DNA of 64,000 nt from DASSUW01 sp963849695 (GCA_963849695.1 CAWKIT010000006.1:1-64000), one strand, 5' to 3'; counted from the first letter of the stretch, positions 24,941-34,565 are shown. Notes: generated by a model not told the origin, from the letters alone. Translations and numbers: made by a program.

Positions 24941-25573
24941 CTACTCGGCGAGCCGGCGGAGGTCACGGTCGCGGCGGAGCCGGGCGATCGTGCGCTGCCG
25001 GGTCGGGCCGATGCTCCCCACCGGCATGTCGAGCGCCGCCGAGATCTCCGCGTAGCTCGGGGCCGGCTCGGCGAACAGCATGCCGAGCAGCGCCGCGTCG
25101 CGGGCGGAGAGCCTCCCGAGCGCGCCGGTCACCGTCTGCCTGCGCTCGGCCTCGGCCAGGCGGTCGGCGTCGACGGGCTCGACGATCGCGGTGTCGAGGA
25201 GCTCGTGCTCGGTCGGCTCCTGGCGCCGGGCCGCCTGCACCGTGCGCAGCGACTCGCGGCGCGCGGTGGTGGCGATCCATCCGCCGACGGCGCCGGGGAC
25301 CCGCACGCTGGCGATGTGCTCGAGCAGCCGCAGCCACGTGCTCTGCATGACGTCCTCGGCGTCGTGCGGCGACAGCCGGTGGGCGTGGGCGACCGCGCGG
25401 ACGCGGCCGGCGAAGCGCTCGACGAGCGCGGCCCATGCCGCTCCATCGCCCGCCGACGCCGCGCGCACGACGTCGTCGAGATCGGAGGGGTCTGCGGCTG
25501 TGCGATGACGCGCTGCGCGCGCCCGCTGCTCGCCGCGAACCGAATCTACGAAAGCTGATTGGTTGTAGTGCAT
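24941..25573 (-). CDS. ECF-family RNA polymerase sigma factor
   Basis: About 210 residues from the ATG at 25571-25573 (a longer in-frame reading to 25660 exists, but it adds an unlikely leader). Region 2 reads AWAALVERFAGRVRAVAHAH and HDAEDVMQSTWLRLLEHIAS, with the AEDVMQ-TWLRL signature. Region 4 reads ALGRLSARDAALLGMLFAEP and the helix-turn-helix SYAEISAALDMPVGSIGPTR. No anti-sigma gene is adjacent. It is divergent from the BTAD/AAA regulator with about 95 bases between starts, so the two may respond to one signal. Confidence 0.85.
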   Translation of the reverse strand: MHYNQSAFVDSVRGEQRARAARHRTAADPSDLDDVVRAASAGDGAAWAALVERFAGRVRAVAHAHRLSPHDAEDVMQSTWLRLLEHIASVRVPGAVGGWIATTARRESLRTVQAARRQEPTEHELLDTAIVEPVDADRLAEAERRQTVTGALGRLSARDAALLGMLFAEPAPSYAEISAALDMPVGSIGPTRQRTIARLRRDRDLRRLAE

Positions 25574-25668
25574 CGCAGGGGAGCGTCGCCCAGCCCCCTG
25601 TCGCGCCGCTTGCGCGCCGCTTTCAAGCCCCTGCAAGCTAGGGTCGATCCACGAACGCACGATCGACC

Positions 25669-28600
25669 ATCGAGTTCCGGCTCCTCGGCCCGCTCGAGGC
25701 TCGCCGGGAAGGCCGCGAGGTCCCGCTCGGCGGCTCGCGCCCGAAGGCCCTGCTCGCGGCGCTGCTGCTGCACCGCAACGAGCCGGTCACCACCGACCAG
25801 CTGATCGAGATGCTGTGGCCCGACGGTGGCCCCGAGCAGCCGGCGAAGACCATCCACGTGCACGTCTCGCGGCTGCGCCGCGCGCTTGCCGAGCCGCCCG
25901 CGCCGTCGCTGCTCGAGACCCACACCGGCTCGTACGTGCTGCGCGTAGCCCCCGGTGAGCTCGACGTGGACGACTTCACGGCGCTCGTCGCCGCCGGGCG
26001 CGAGGCGCTCACCGCGGGCGATGCGGCGGCCGCGTCGGTGTCCTTGACTCAGGCCCTCGGGCTGTGGCGCGGCAAGGCGTTCGCGGACTTCACCTACGAG
26101 CCGTTCGCCCAGGCCGAGATCGCGCAGCTCGAGGAGCTGCGGCTGGGCGCCGTCGAGCTCGCCGTGGACGCCGACCTCGCGCTCGGACGGCACGCCATGG
26201 CGGTGCCCCGGCTCGAGCGGCTCACGGCCGAGCACCCGATGCGCGAGCGCATGCACGGCCAGCTGATGCTCGCGCTCTACCGGTGCGGCCGGCAGGCCGA
26301 CGCCCTCGCCGCGTACCGCCGCCTGCGGCACACCCTGGACAGCGAGCTCGGGCTCGAGCCGGGCCCCGAGCTGCGCAGGCTCGAACAGCGGATCCTGCGC
26401 CAGGAGGCGGACCTCGAAGGCGACGCGCTGCAAGCGGCGAAGCCCGCACCCACTGCGGCCGCGGAGCCGCGCGTGCCGCTCCCCGATCCGCTCGCGCACG
26501 CGGCCTCCCGGCCGCTCGCCGGCCGCGAGGCCGAGCTGTCCGGGATCGCCGAAGTCGCCGCCGGCCTCGCCGGCAGCCGCCACCTCGTGCTCCTGTCGGG
26601 CGACGCCGGCATCGGCAAGACGCGGCTGCTGGCGGAGGCCGCCGCGCGGCTGCACGCCGACGGCTGGCCGGTGCTCTACGGCCGCGCCGACGAGGACAGC
26701 CCGGTCCCGTACCAGCCGTTCGTCGAGGCACTGCACCACCACCTCGCCCACCGTCCCCGGCTGGCGCTCTCACCCGCGGAGCGGCTGCCGTCCGCGGCGG
26801 CGCCGCTGTCGGCGCTCGTGCCGGAGCTCGAGCCGCTGCTGCCCGACGAGCGGCCGCCGACGTGGGAGGAGCCGGAGACCGGGCGCTCGCGCCTCTACGT
26901 CGCGTTCGCCACCGTGCTGTCACAGGTCGCGGCCGAGGAACGCCTCGTGCTCGTGCTCGACGACCTGCACTGGGCCGATGCGCCGACGCTGAGGCTGGTC
27001 CGGGAGCTCGTGACCCGGCCGGGGAGCGCCGAGCTGATCGTGCTCGGGGCCTACCGCGACGGCGACGTCGAGCTCGACTCGCCGCTGTCGCCTCCCCAGC
27101 CGCTCGCCCGCCTCGTCGCCGACCTGCGCCGGGAGCGGCGCGTCACGCGCATACGGCTCGGCGGCCTCGGCGAAGAGGAGATCGCGGCGCTCGCGCAGGC
27201 GCGGCCCGCGGTCGTGCGCGCGCTGCACGCCGCGACACGCGGCAACCCGTTCCTGATCGAGCACACCCTGCCGGAGCTCGCCGCCGCCGCGGGCGACTCC
27301 GGCGACGTCGCCGCCGCGCTCGACGCCATCCGGGTGCCGGAGCCGATCCAGGAGATCCTCGGGCGCCGGCTCCAGACGCTCCCGCCGGGCGTCGCGGAGA
27401 CGCTTGCGACCGCGGCCGTGCTCGGCGACGAGTTCCGGCTCGGGCAGCTCGAGGCGATCGCCTCCCCCGAGCTGCGGCCCGTGCTGCCGGCGATCGAGAC
27501 CGCGCTGCGAAGCCGCATGCTCGAGGCGCGCGAGGAGGTCGACCGGTACGCGTTCGCGCACGAGCTGCTGAGACGCACGCTCTACTCGGCGCTGTCCAAG
27601 AGCCGCGCCGCGCGGCTGCACCTGCTGGCCGCCGAGACGCTCGAGCAGGCCGGCGCCGGTCCCGGCGAGCTCGCCCGTCACTACTGGACGGCGCGGGACA
27701 TCGGCGGCGCCGAGCAGGCCGCGAAGTGCTACGTGGCGCTCGCCGGCGCACATGCGGCGGCGCACGAGCACGGCGAGGCCGTCGCCCACTACCACAAGGC
27801 GCTGCAGGCGCTGAAGCGGACCCCGGACGATGCGTCGCTGCACTGCGAGACGCTGCTCGGCCTCGCGAGCTCGCTCGAGCACCTCGACATCGGAAAGGCG
27901 CGCGCCGTCTACCGCCGCGCCGCCACGATCGCCGAGCAGGCCGGCGAGCCCGTCGCACTCGGGCGCGCCGCCGTCGGGTTCGCGCGCTTCCTGGCGTACG
28001 CCAGCGTGGACTGGGAAGCCGTCGCGCTGCTGGAGAGCGCGGAGGCGGCGCTGCCGCAGGCGCCGTCGGCCGTGCGGGCGCAGGTGCAGTGCATGCTGGG
28101 GGTGCGGCTCGAGCCGGCCGAGCAGGATCGGCGCGAACGGCTCTACCGGGAGGCCGCCGAGATGGCGCGCGCCGCGGGCGACGACGCCGCCCTCACCTCG
28201 ATCCTCCGCTACGCGCCGTACGTGCTCTGGCGGCCCGAGAGCCTCGACGAGCGGATCGCCGCGGCGGACGAGACGGTCCGGCGCGCGGAGCGGGCCGGCC
28301 TGGCCGACCAGGCGCTGTGGGGCGAGGTCAACGTCGCCGTCGAGCAGCTCGAGCACGGCGACGTCTCGCGCGCCGACGCGGCGCTCGCGGCGGCGCGCGG
28401 CCTGGCCGACGGCGCGCGCCACGGCTGGTTCGAGTGGTACCTGCCGATGCTGCTCGCCACCCGTGCCCAGCTCGCGGGCGACCTCGAGGCGGGCGAGCAG
28501 CTCGCCCGCTCCTCGCTCGAGCTGCGGACGCGGCACGAGCCGGGCGCGACCGAGACCTACACCGTGCAGTCGGCGATGCGCGCCCGGCTCGACGGCCACG

Positions 28601-29193
28601 CGGACGAGGACGTGGTGGCGAGCGTCGAGGAGCACGCGGCGCGCTTTCCGGACCGGCCGGTGTGGCGCGCGCTGCTGGTCGACCTCCTGCTCACGGCCGG
28701 GCGCGAGGACGAGGCTCGCGCGGCGCTCGCGCCGCTGCTGGCGAGCGGCGGCCTGCCCGCGGACATCGACCGGCTGGCCGTGCTCGCGCTGACGGCCGAG
28801 GCGGCGGCCCGCCTCGGCGCCACCGAGGAGGCCGGCGCCCTCGGCGAGGTGCTCGCCGCGTTCCCCGGCCGGTTCGTTCTCGTAGACCGCGCATGGGCGA
28901 TGTGGGGCACGACGTCACGCGTGCTCGGCGTCGTCGCCGGCGCGCGCGGTGACGTGGCGGCGGCGACACGGCACTTCGAGGCCGCGGCCCGCGAGCACGA
29001 GGCCGCCGGCGCCAACGGGTGGCTCGCCCACACGCTGGCGGACCACGCGCGGGTCCTGATCGGCGCCGGCGACCGGCACGGCGGCGAGCCGCTCGTGGAC
29101 CGCGCGCTGGCGCTCGCCCGCGCGCACGGCCTGCAGGGGCTCACGCGGCGGCTCGAGGCGGCTCCGAGCCCGGCGGCGCCACCGTCAGCGTGA
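25669..29193 (+). CDS. BTAD / AAA ATPase LuxR-like large regulator
   Basis: About 1,174 residues. SARP-type winged helix (EFRLLGPLEARREGREVPLG; VHVSRLRRALAEP), BTAD helices (LDVDDFTALVAAGREALTAG), then an AAA ATPase with Walker A SGDAGIGKTRL near residue 311 and Walker B LVLVLDDLHWADAPTLRL, then a long TPR-like helical tail. No C-terminal LuxR helix-turn-helix. In-frame codons between the upstream TAG (25639-25641) and GAG-TTC contain no ATG, GTG or TTG. The domain begins at an ATC (25669), so either an unusual start is used or a base is wrong; the first ATG is far inside, at 25810. CAAG repeats 10 bases apart (25624, 25634) stand just upstream. Its 3' end overlaps the convergent hydrolase by 53 bases. 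Confidence 0.82.
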   Translation: MEFRLLGPLEARREGREVPLGGSRPKALLAALLLHRNEPVTTDQLIEMLWPDGGPEQPAKTIHVHVSRLRRALAEPPAPSLLETHTGSYVLRVAPGELDVDDFTALVAAGREALTAGDAAAASVSLTQALGLWRGKAFADFTYEPFAQAEIAQLEELRLGAVELAVDADLALGRHAMAVPRLERLTAEHPMRERMHGQLMLALYRCGRQADALAAYRRLRHTLDSELGLEPGPELRRLEQRILRQEADLEGDALQAAKPAPTAAAEPRVPLPDPLAHAASRPLAGREAELSGIAEVAAGLAGSRHLVLLSGDAGIGKTRLLAEAAARLHADGWPVLYGRADEDSPVPYQPFVEALHHHLAHRPRLALSPAERLPSAAAPLSALVPELEPLLPDERPPTWEEPETGRSRLYVAFATVLSQVAAEERLVLVLDDLHWADAPTLRLVRELVTRPGSAELIVLGAYRDGDVELDSPLSPPQPLARLVADLRRERRVTRIRLGGLGEEEIAALAQARPAVVRALHAATRGNPFLIEHTLPELAAAAGDSGDVAAALDAIRVPEPIQEILGRRLQTLPPGVAETLATAAVLGDEFRLGQLEAIASPELRPVLPAIETALRSRMLEAREEVDRYAFAHELLRRTLYSALSKSRAARLHLLAAETLEQAGAGPGELARHYWTARDIGGAEQAAKCYVALAGAHAAAHEHGEAVAHYHKALQALKRTPDDASLHCETLLGLASSLEHLDIGKARAVYRRAATIAEQAGEPVALGRAAVGFARFLAYASVDWEAVALLESAEAALPQAPSAVRAQVQCMLGVRLEPAEQDRRERLYREAAEMARAAGDDAALTSILRYAPYVLWRPESLDERIAAADETVRRAERAGLADQALWGEVNVAVEQLEHGDVSRADAALAAARGLADGARHGWFEWYLPMLLATRAQLAGDLEAGEQLARSSLELRTRHEPGATETYTVQSAMRARLDGHADEDVVASVEEHAARFPDRPVWRALLVDLLLTAGREDEARAALAPLLASGGLPADIDRLAVLALTAEAAARLGATEEAGALGEVLAAFPGRFVLVDRAWAMWGTTSRVLGVVAGARGDVAAATRHFEAAAREHEAAGANGWLAHTLADHARVLIGAGDRHGGEPLVDRALALARAHGLQGLTRRLEAAPSPAAPPSA

Positions 29194-30793
29194 CCGACGA
29201 CGGCCGCTGCGGGTCGTGGAACACCTCCTGCTCGGCGGCGACCAGCCGGGTGGCGCGGAACGGGTCCTCTCCGGTTCCCGGGTTGCGCGCGTAGCGCGGG
29301 TGGGCGCCGCTCGAGACCTGGACGCGGATGCGGTGCCCGGCGGCGAACCGGTGCGCGGTCGGCCACAGCTCGAACCGCACCGCCGCCACGCCTTCGTCGT
29401 CGCGGGCCGGCTCGCCGGGCGTGAGCCGGATCAGGCCGTCGCAGACATTGAGCGAAGCGCCGTCGGGCTGGACGTCGCAGACGCGCACGAAGACGTCGGT
29501 GTCGCCGCGGCTCGAGCGCAGCCTGACGTCGGCGTGGACCGGGCCGAGCGCGTCGACGTCGGCGCCGAGCGGACCCGTCGTGAACGTGAGCACGTCGTCG
29601 CGCGCCTCCAGCGGCCGGTTGTCGCGCACCGGGCGCTGCTCGAGCAGCATCGCGCCGCCGAGCGCCGGCGTGGGGTCGGCCGGGTCGTAGACATAGCGGC
29701 TCGGAGGCGACGGCCGCGCGGGCGCGGACGTCGACAGCCCGCCGTCCGCCGCGAGGAAGAACGTGCGCCCGGCCGCGCCGGGGGGCGGCCAGCCGGACAG
29801 CTCGCGCCAGCGCCGCTCCCCGGTCACGTAGACGCGCACCGGCGCGTCGCCGACCAGCCGCCGGTCGCCGAGGAGGTGGGCGCGCAGCCAGCCGACGCCG
29901 TTGCGGAGGGCGGCGCCGGTCATGCCCGCGGCGGTGTGCGTCCAGGGGCCGACGATCAGCTGCGGCCGCCGCCCCGCCGCCTCCAGGGCGTGGAAGTCCT
30001 CCACCATCCAGGGCAGGAAGATGTCGTGCCAGCCGCCGACGAGCTGGACCGGCGCCCGGACGTCACCGACCGCCGACGAGAAGTCGCGCTCGCTCCAGTA
30101 CGGGCTGTCAGGCGACATCTGGTCGGTCCACTCACGGAAGTACTCGACCTGGCTCCCGAACGCGCGCTCGTCGAGCTCGGCGACCGGAACGTGCTCGTAG
30201 ACCCGGGGCAGCCTGCGCCGGAGGCCGTGCGCGAGCAGCAGCGGCGCCAGGTGCTGCTCCTGGACCTCGAGCACGAGCATCCATGACAGCGCCGCGTCGA
30301 GCGCGATGCTGCCGCCGCCGTATGCCATGCCGCGGAACTGCGACGCGGTCACCGAGGGCGCCAGCGCGTCGAGCTCGTCCGCGATCGCCCACTGGACGAG
30401 GCCCATGTAGCTGGGGCCGATGGCGCCGACCGGGCCGTCGTGCCAGGGCTGCGAGCGCAGCCAGCGCAGCGTCGCGAGGCCGTCGGCGCGCTCGTTGAAG
30501 GGGTCGAACCGCCCGCCGGAGCCGAACGTGCCGCGGATGCTCTGTACCACCGTCTGCAACCCGCGCTCGGCGACGAGGCGGCCGAACAGGAACCCGAACG
30601 CGCCGCGGCGGCCGTACGGCGACCGGACCAGGACGGTCGGCGCCCGCTCGCCGCCCGGCGGCGCGTAGCGGTCGGCGAGGAGGACGACGCCGTCGTCCAT
30701 CGTCACCGCCAGGTCGCGCTCCACCACCAGATCCCGCGTGGCCGGCGCGGGCAGTCTCAGCAGGCGCCCGGCGATCTCGCTGACCGAGTTCAC
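29141..30793 (-). CDS. CocE/NonD-family alpha/beta hydrolase
   Basis: A CocE/NonD (X-Pro dipeptidyl-peptidase-like) serine hydrolase of about 550 residues from the GTG at 30793. N-terminal APTVLVRSPYGRRG and QSIRGTFGSGGRFDPF; nucleophile elbow AIGPSYMGLVQW (Ser in GPSYMG); catalytic Asp region GGWHDIFLPW; catalytic His GPWTHTAAG. The C-terminal jelly-roll domain starts near RRWRELSGWPPPGA and ends RVQVSSGAHPRYARNPGTGE. Cytosolic; acts on esters or acylated peptides, substrate unknown. The 3' end overlaps the BTAD regulator tail-to-tail. Confidence 0.88.
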   Translation of the reverse strand: MNSVSEIAGRLLRLPAPATRDLVVERDLAVTMDDGVVLLADRYAPPGGERAPTVLVRSPYGRRGAFGFLFGRLVAERGLQTVVQSIRGTFGSGGRFDPFNERADGLATLRWLRSQPWHDGPVGAIGPSYMGLVQWAIADELDALAPSVTASQFRGMAYGGGSIALDAALSWMLVLEVQEQHLAPLLLAHGLRRRLPRVYEHVPVAELDERAFGSQVEYFREWTDQMSPDSPYWSERDFSSAVGDVRAPVQLVGGWHDIFLPWMVEDFHALEAAGRRPQLIVGPWTHTAAGMTGAALRNGVGWLRAHLLGDRRLVGDAPVRVYVTGERRWRELSGWPPPGAAGRTFFLAADGGLSTSAPARPSPPSRYVYDPADPTPALGGAMLLEQRPVRDNRPLEARDDVLTFTTGPLGADVDALGPVHADVRLRSSRGDTDVFVRVCDVQPDGASLNVCDGLIRLTPGEPARDDEGVAAVRFELWPTAHRFAAGHRIRVQVSSGAHPRYARNPGTGEDPFRATRLVAAEQEVFHDPQRPSSVTLTVAPPGSEPPRAAA

Positions 30794-30852
30794 ACGCCGG
30801 ATGGTCCCAGCCCGCAGACGTCGAACGCCGCGTAGGGGCATCATGTGCGCCG

Positions 30853-32484
30853 GTGTCCCGCATCTACATCACCGGGCATCGCAATCCCGACACGGATTCG
30901 ATCGCGTCGGCGATCGGCTATGCCGAGCTCAAGGGGCGGCTCGACCCGCGCAGCGACTACGTGCCGGTGCGGCTCGGCGAGCTCAACGCGCAGACGCGCT
31001 GGGTGCTCGAGCGCAGCGGCGCCGCCGAGCCGGAGCTGCTGCCGCACGTGATGCTGCGGGTGCTGGACGTGATGCGCGAGCGCTTCCCGCTCGCCGGGCA
31101 CGACGAGCCGGTCCGCCAGGTCGGCCTGATCATGGCGCGCGGCGACCTCGACCTCGTGCCGGTGGTCGACGACGAGAAGCGGCTTGCAGGCGTGATGACC
31201 GAGCGGGTACTGGCGCGCCGCTACGTGCGCGAGTCGCGCGAGGCGTCGCGCCTGGACGCGCCGACGGCCGTCCGCATGATCGCCGAGGTGCTCGAGGGCG
31301 AGGTCGTCGAGGGCTCGCCCGACGACGAGGTGAGCGGCCGCGTGTGGGTGCTCGCGATGGCTACCGCCTCGCTGCCGCTGGGGTTCGAGGCGGGCGACGT
31401 GGTCGTGGTCGGGGACCGGCCCGACGCCCAGCGGATCGCGATCGACGTCGGCGTCGCGCTGCTCGTGCTCAGCAACGGCACCGCGGCCGAGCCGGACATC
31501 CTCGCGCAGGCGCGCGAGCGCGGCACCGCGGTCGTCACCTCGCCGCTCGACAGCTACGTCACGAGCCGGATGATCACGCTCTCGGCGCCGTGCCGCGCGC
31601 TGATGGACCACGAGCCGCTGGTCGTGCGGCCCGACGACCTCGTCGCCGACATCTCCGAGACGGTCAAGGACGTCGACTACCGCGCGGCGGTCGTGGTGGA
31701 CCGCCACAACCGGCCGGTCGGCCTCGTCACGCGCTCGGACCTCGTGAGCCCCGAGCCGCGCCGCGTGCTGCTGGTCGACCACGCCGAGCAGGCGCAGAGC
31801 GTGCCGGGCGTCGAGTACGCGGAGATCGTCGAGATCCTCGATCACCACCACATCGGCTCGATCGAGACGCGCGTGCCGGTGCGCGCGACGTTCGATCCGG
31901 TCGGGTCGACGGCGACGCTGGTGATCGAGCGCTTCCGCCAGAGCGGCATGGAGCCCAGCCGCCCGGCGGCGATCATGCTGCTCGGCGCGATCCTGTCCGA
32001 CACCGTGATCCTGAACTCGCCGACCACCACCGACCGCGACCGCGCCGTGATCGACTACCTCGAGCAGGTGCTCGCGCTCGACGCCACCGAGTTCGGCCGT
32101 GAGATGTTCGAGCGCACGTCGGACCTGACGCGCGTGCCGGCCGACGAGATCGTGGAGCGCGACGCCAAGGAGTACGACGCGGGCGACGGCCAGACGCTCC
32201 GCATCGCGCAGGTGGAGACCGTCGGCGAGACACTCCACGAGCGGCAGGCCGAGCTGATCGAGGCGCTGAGCGCGGTCCGCGAGCGCGAGGGGCACGCCGT
32301 CGTCGCGCTGATGGTCACCGACATCATGGGCAAGGCGACGACGCTGTACGCGGCCGGCGACAGGATCGTGCTCGACCGCGCGTTCGGGACGCAGCGAAAG
32401 GACGGCGCCGTCGCGCTCCCGGGGGTCATGAGCCGCAAGAAGCAGGTCGCTCCGAAGCTGCTCGCGGCACTCGGCGCGCGCTGA
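30853..32484 (+). CDS. CBS/DRTGG-containing manganese-dependent inorganic pyrophosphatase
   Basis: A 543-residue family II (DHH) pyrophosphatase with inserted regulatory domains. DHH motifs: GHRNPDTDSIASAIGYAEL at the N-terminus, LLVDHAEQAQSVPG and EILDHHHIGSIETRVP. CBS-type segments (RQVGLIMARGDLDLVPVVDD; AAVVVDRHNRPVGLVTRSDL) flank a DRTGG-like part (VVVVGDRPDAQRIAIDVGVA). The C-terminal DHHA2 domain ends AVALPGVMSRKKQVAPKL. The CBS pair normally binds adenine nucleotides and tunes activity. Cytosolic; hydrolyses pyrophosphate with Mn. GTG start, divergent from the CocE gene with 59 bases between. Confidence 0.9.
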   Translation: MSRIYITGHRNPDTDSIASAIGYAELKGRLDPRSDYVPVRLGELNAQTRWVLERSGAAEPELLPHVMLRVLDVMRERFPLAGHDEPVRQVGLIMARGDLDLVPVVDDEKRLAGVMTERVLARRYVRESREASRLDAPTAVRMIAEVLEGEVVEGSPDDEVSGRVWVLAMATASLPLGFEAGDVVVVGDRPDAQRIAIDVGVALLVLSNGTAAEPDILAQARERGTAVVTSPLDSYVTSRMITLSAPCRALMDHEPLVVRPDDLVADISETVKDVDYRAAVVVDRHNRPVGLVTRSDLVSPEPRRVLLVDHAEQAQSVPGVEYAEIVEILDHHHIGSIETRVPVRATFDPVGSTATLVIERFRQSGMEPSRPAAIMLLGAILSDTVILNSPTTTDRDRAVIDYLEQVLALDATEFGREMFERTSDLTRVPADEIVERDAKEYDAGDGQTLRIAQVETVGETLHERQAELIEALSAVREREGHAVVALMVTDIMGKATTLYAAGDRIVLDRAFGTQRKDGAVALPGVMSRKKQVAPKLLAALGAR

Positions 32485-32509
32485 GACGCGGTCTGGCAGA
32501 GTGACGCCG

Positions 32510-33232
32510 ATGAGCGAGCGCGCCGCGATCGTCACCGGAGCGTCCCGCGGCATCGGCTACGCGCTCGCCAAGGTCCTCGCCGACGCGGGCTACGCCGTCA
32601 CGCTGAGCGCGCGCAAGCCGGAGTCGCTCGAGCAGGCGGCGGAGGCGCTGCGAGGCGCGGGCGCTCGCGTCGAGGTCGTGGCCGCGAACCTCGCCGACGA
32701 GGACTCGGTGCGCGCGGTCGTCGACCGCCACCGCGACACGTTCGGCCGCCTCGACGTGCTCGTCAACAACGCGGGCGTCGGCGTCGGTGCCGCGGCCGGC
32801 GAGCACCGCACGAAGTACGTCGACATGCAGCTCGACGTCAACCTGCGCGCGATCGTGCTCTTCTACCGCGAGTGCGCCGACCTGCTGCGGGCGGCGGGGG
32901 CCGAGCACAAGAACGCCGTCGTGGTCAACATGGCGTCGATGGCCGGCAAGTCGCCGCAGCCGTGGCTCTCGGTGTACTCGGCCACGAAGGCGGCGGTCGT
33001 CGCCTACACCTCGGCGATGAACAAGGAGCTGAACGGCGCCGGCGTGAAGTCGGTCGCCTTCTGCCCGGGGTTCGTCGACACCGACATGAGCGAGTTCGTG
33101 AAGGAGTCGATCCCGTCCGAGGAGATGATCAAGACGAGCGACATCGCCGAGGCGCTGCAGTTCGTCCTGCGGCTGTCACCGAGCTGCGTGGTCCCGGAGA
33201 TCGCCTTCCAGCGCCCCGGCGAGGCGCTGTAG
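32510..33232 (+). CDS. short-chain dehydrogenase/reductase
   Basis: Classical SDR of about 240 residues. NAD(P)-binding TGASRGIGYALA, NNAG motif VLVNNAGVGVGA, catalytic Ser in VNMASMAGKSPQ and YxxxK in VYSATKAAVVAYTS. The C-terminal FCPGFVDTDMSEFV is typical. I start at ATG 32510; GTG 32501 is in frame. The Arg in TLSARKPESL after the second strand favours NADP. It follows the pyrophosphatase by about 25 bases and precedes the cyclic-nucleotide-binding gene. Substrate unknown. Confidence 0.9.
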   Translation: MSERAAIVTGASRGIGYALAKVLADAGYAVTLSARKPESLEQAAEALRGAGARVEVVAANLADEDSVRAVVDRHRDTFGRLDVLVNNAGVGVGAAAGEHRTKYVDMQLDVNLRAIVLFYRECADLLRAAGAEHKNAVVVNMASMAGKSPQPWLSVYSATKAAVVAYTSAMNKELNGAGVKSVAFCPGFVDTDMSEFVKESIPSEEMIKTSDIAEALQFVLRLSPSCVVPEIAFQRPGEAL

Positions 33233-33255
33233 ACCGACATTGCAAGGAGAGCGAT

Positions 33256-33654
33256 ATGGACCCCGACAACTTGCGCGCCGTGCCGTTGTTCGCCGAGATG
33301 GCGGACCGCGACCTGCGAGTGATCGCCACCTTCGCCACCGAGGACAGCGTGCCGGCCGGGGCGACGCTGATGCGCGAGGGCGACTACAGCAACGAGGTGC
33401 TCGCGATCGAGACCGGAACCGCGGACGTGCTCCAGGGCGACCGCACGGTGGCCAGCCTGGGCCCTGGGGACATCGTCGGCGAGATGGGCGTGCTGGAGCG
33501 CGAGCTGCGCAACGCCTCGGTGGTCGCGACCTCCCCGATGCGGCTGGTCCGCATGACGAACTGGGACGTGAAGCGCCTCCCGAAGGACACGCGCGCTCGG
33601 CTCGCCGACCTGGTCCGGAGCCGCCAGGAGGCGGGCTCCGCCGACGGCGGCTGA
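33256..33654 (+). CDS. cyclic-nucleotide-binding domain protein
   Basis: A single cNMP-binding domain of 132 residues: LRAVPLFAEMADRDLRVIAT, PAGATLMREGDYSNEVLAIE and the phosphate-binding-cassette region LGPGDIVGEMGVLERELRNA. The cassette keeps GE but has LRNA where cAMP binders often have R-A, which is close to canonical. No DNA-binding or other output domain. AAGGAG lies 6 bases from the ATG. It could be a stand-alone sensor for a partner such as the cyclase-like protein at the right end of the window; that link is only a guess. Confidence 0.88.
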   Translation: MDPDNLRAVPLFAEMADRDLRVIATFATEDSVPAGATLMREGDYSNEVLAIETGTADVLQGDRTVASLGPGDIVGEMGVLERELRNASVVATSPMRLVRMTNWDVKRLPKDTRARLADLVRSRQEAGSADGG

Positions 33655-33662
33655 GTCGATCA

Positions 33663-34565
33663 TCAGCGGGCGGGCTCGTAGCGGAACCGCATGTGGCGCG
33701 AGACGGCCTGGAGGTCGTGGGCGTTGGTCGCCTCCGCCAGGACGTCTCCCTCGGCGCTGCACCCCTCGCCCACTCTCAGGCGGACCTTCGCGGTGCGCGA
33801 GCGCTCGGCCGGGGCGGCGGTGCCGGGAGCCAGCACGATGCGCTCGATCTGCGCCGGCGGGTGGAGCTTCGTGACGCGGCGGACGCGATCGCCGCAGCGC
33901 GTCTCGTAGATCGCCGCCACGCGCGCGCGGCCGGTGCCGCCGTCGTCGTCGCGGGCGAGCGCGGTCGCCACCAGCAGCGGCTCGTCGAGGGTGACCGGCT
34001 CGAGCCGATCCTCCGGTGACGAGGGCGACACCGTCAGCGTCGGCGGCGCGCCGGGCGACTCGACGCGGAGCGCGGCGATCGGCGGCGTGCGGTCGCGGTC
34101 CGGGACGGTGACCTCGGGAGCTCCGCCGCGGGTGACGCGGATGTCGATGCTCCACTGGCGGTGGCCCGGTCTGGTGCCGAGCACGCGCACCGTGTTCGGG
34201 CCCCGCCGCAGGCCGTCGACCGCCGCCGAGAACCGGCCCGACCGCTCGACCACGACCGCGCCGGGGCGGCCGCCCTCGACCTGGACGCGAACCGCGCTGT
34301 CGTGCGGATCGACGCGGCCGGTGAACGCGAACACCGAGCCCGCGGCGGCGCCGATCGCCTCGTCGTTGCCGTGGCCGGCGGCGGTCCCGGCGTCGGGCGC
34401 GCCGGCCGCGGGCCGGGACAGGTCGACCGTGCCGGTGACGCGCCCGCGCTCGGTCCCGGTCCCGGGATCGCCGCCGTCGCCGCACCCCGCCGCGGCGGTC
34501 GCCGTCGCGGCGACGGCGGCGAGCAGCACGACGGCGGACGGCACCGCTCGCACGATAGGGGCCAC
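33663..34565 (-). CDS. putative lipoprotein with Ig-like segments
   Basis: About 300 residues. GTG at 34565 (others at 34553 and 34544) opens a lipoprotein signal ending AAVAATATAAAGCGDGG. The rest is beta-rich: VFAFTGRVDPHDSAVRVQVE, RFSAAVDGLRRGPNTVRVLG and RDRTPPIAALRVESPGAPPT. The RGPNTVRVLG part resembles the Ig-like fold of extracellular carbohydrate-binding or adhesion proteins. Attached outside the membrane. Function unknown. It is convergent with the cyclic-nucleotide-binding gene. Confidence 0.7.
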   Translation of the reverse strand: MAPIVRAVPSAVVLLAAVAATATAAAGCGDGGDPGTGTERGRVTGTVDLSRPAAGAPDAGTAAGHGNDEAIGAAAGSVFAFTGRVDPHDSAVRVQVEGGRPGAVVVERSGRFSAAVDGLRRGPNTVRVLGTRPGHRQWSIDIRVTRGGAPEVTVPDRDRTPPIAALRVESPGAPPTLTVSPSSPEDRLEPVTLDEPLLVATALARDDDGGTGRARVAAIYETRCGDRVRRVTKLHPPAQIERIVLAPGTAAPAERSRTAKVRLRVGEGCSAEGDVLAEATNAHDLQAVSRHMRFRYEPAR

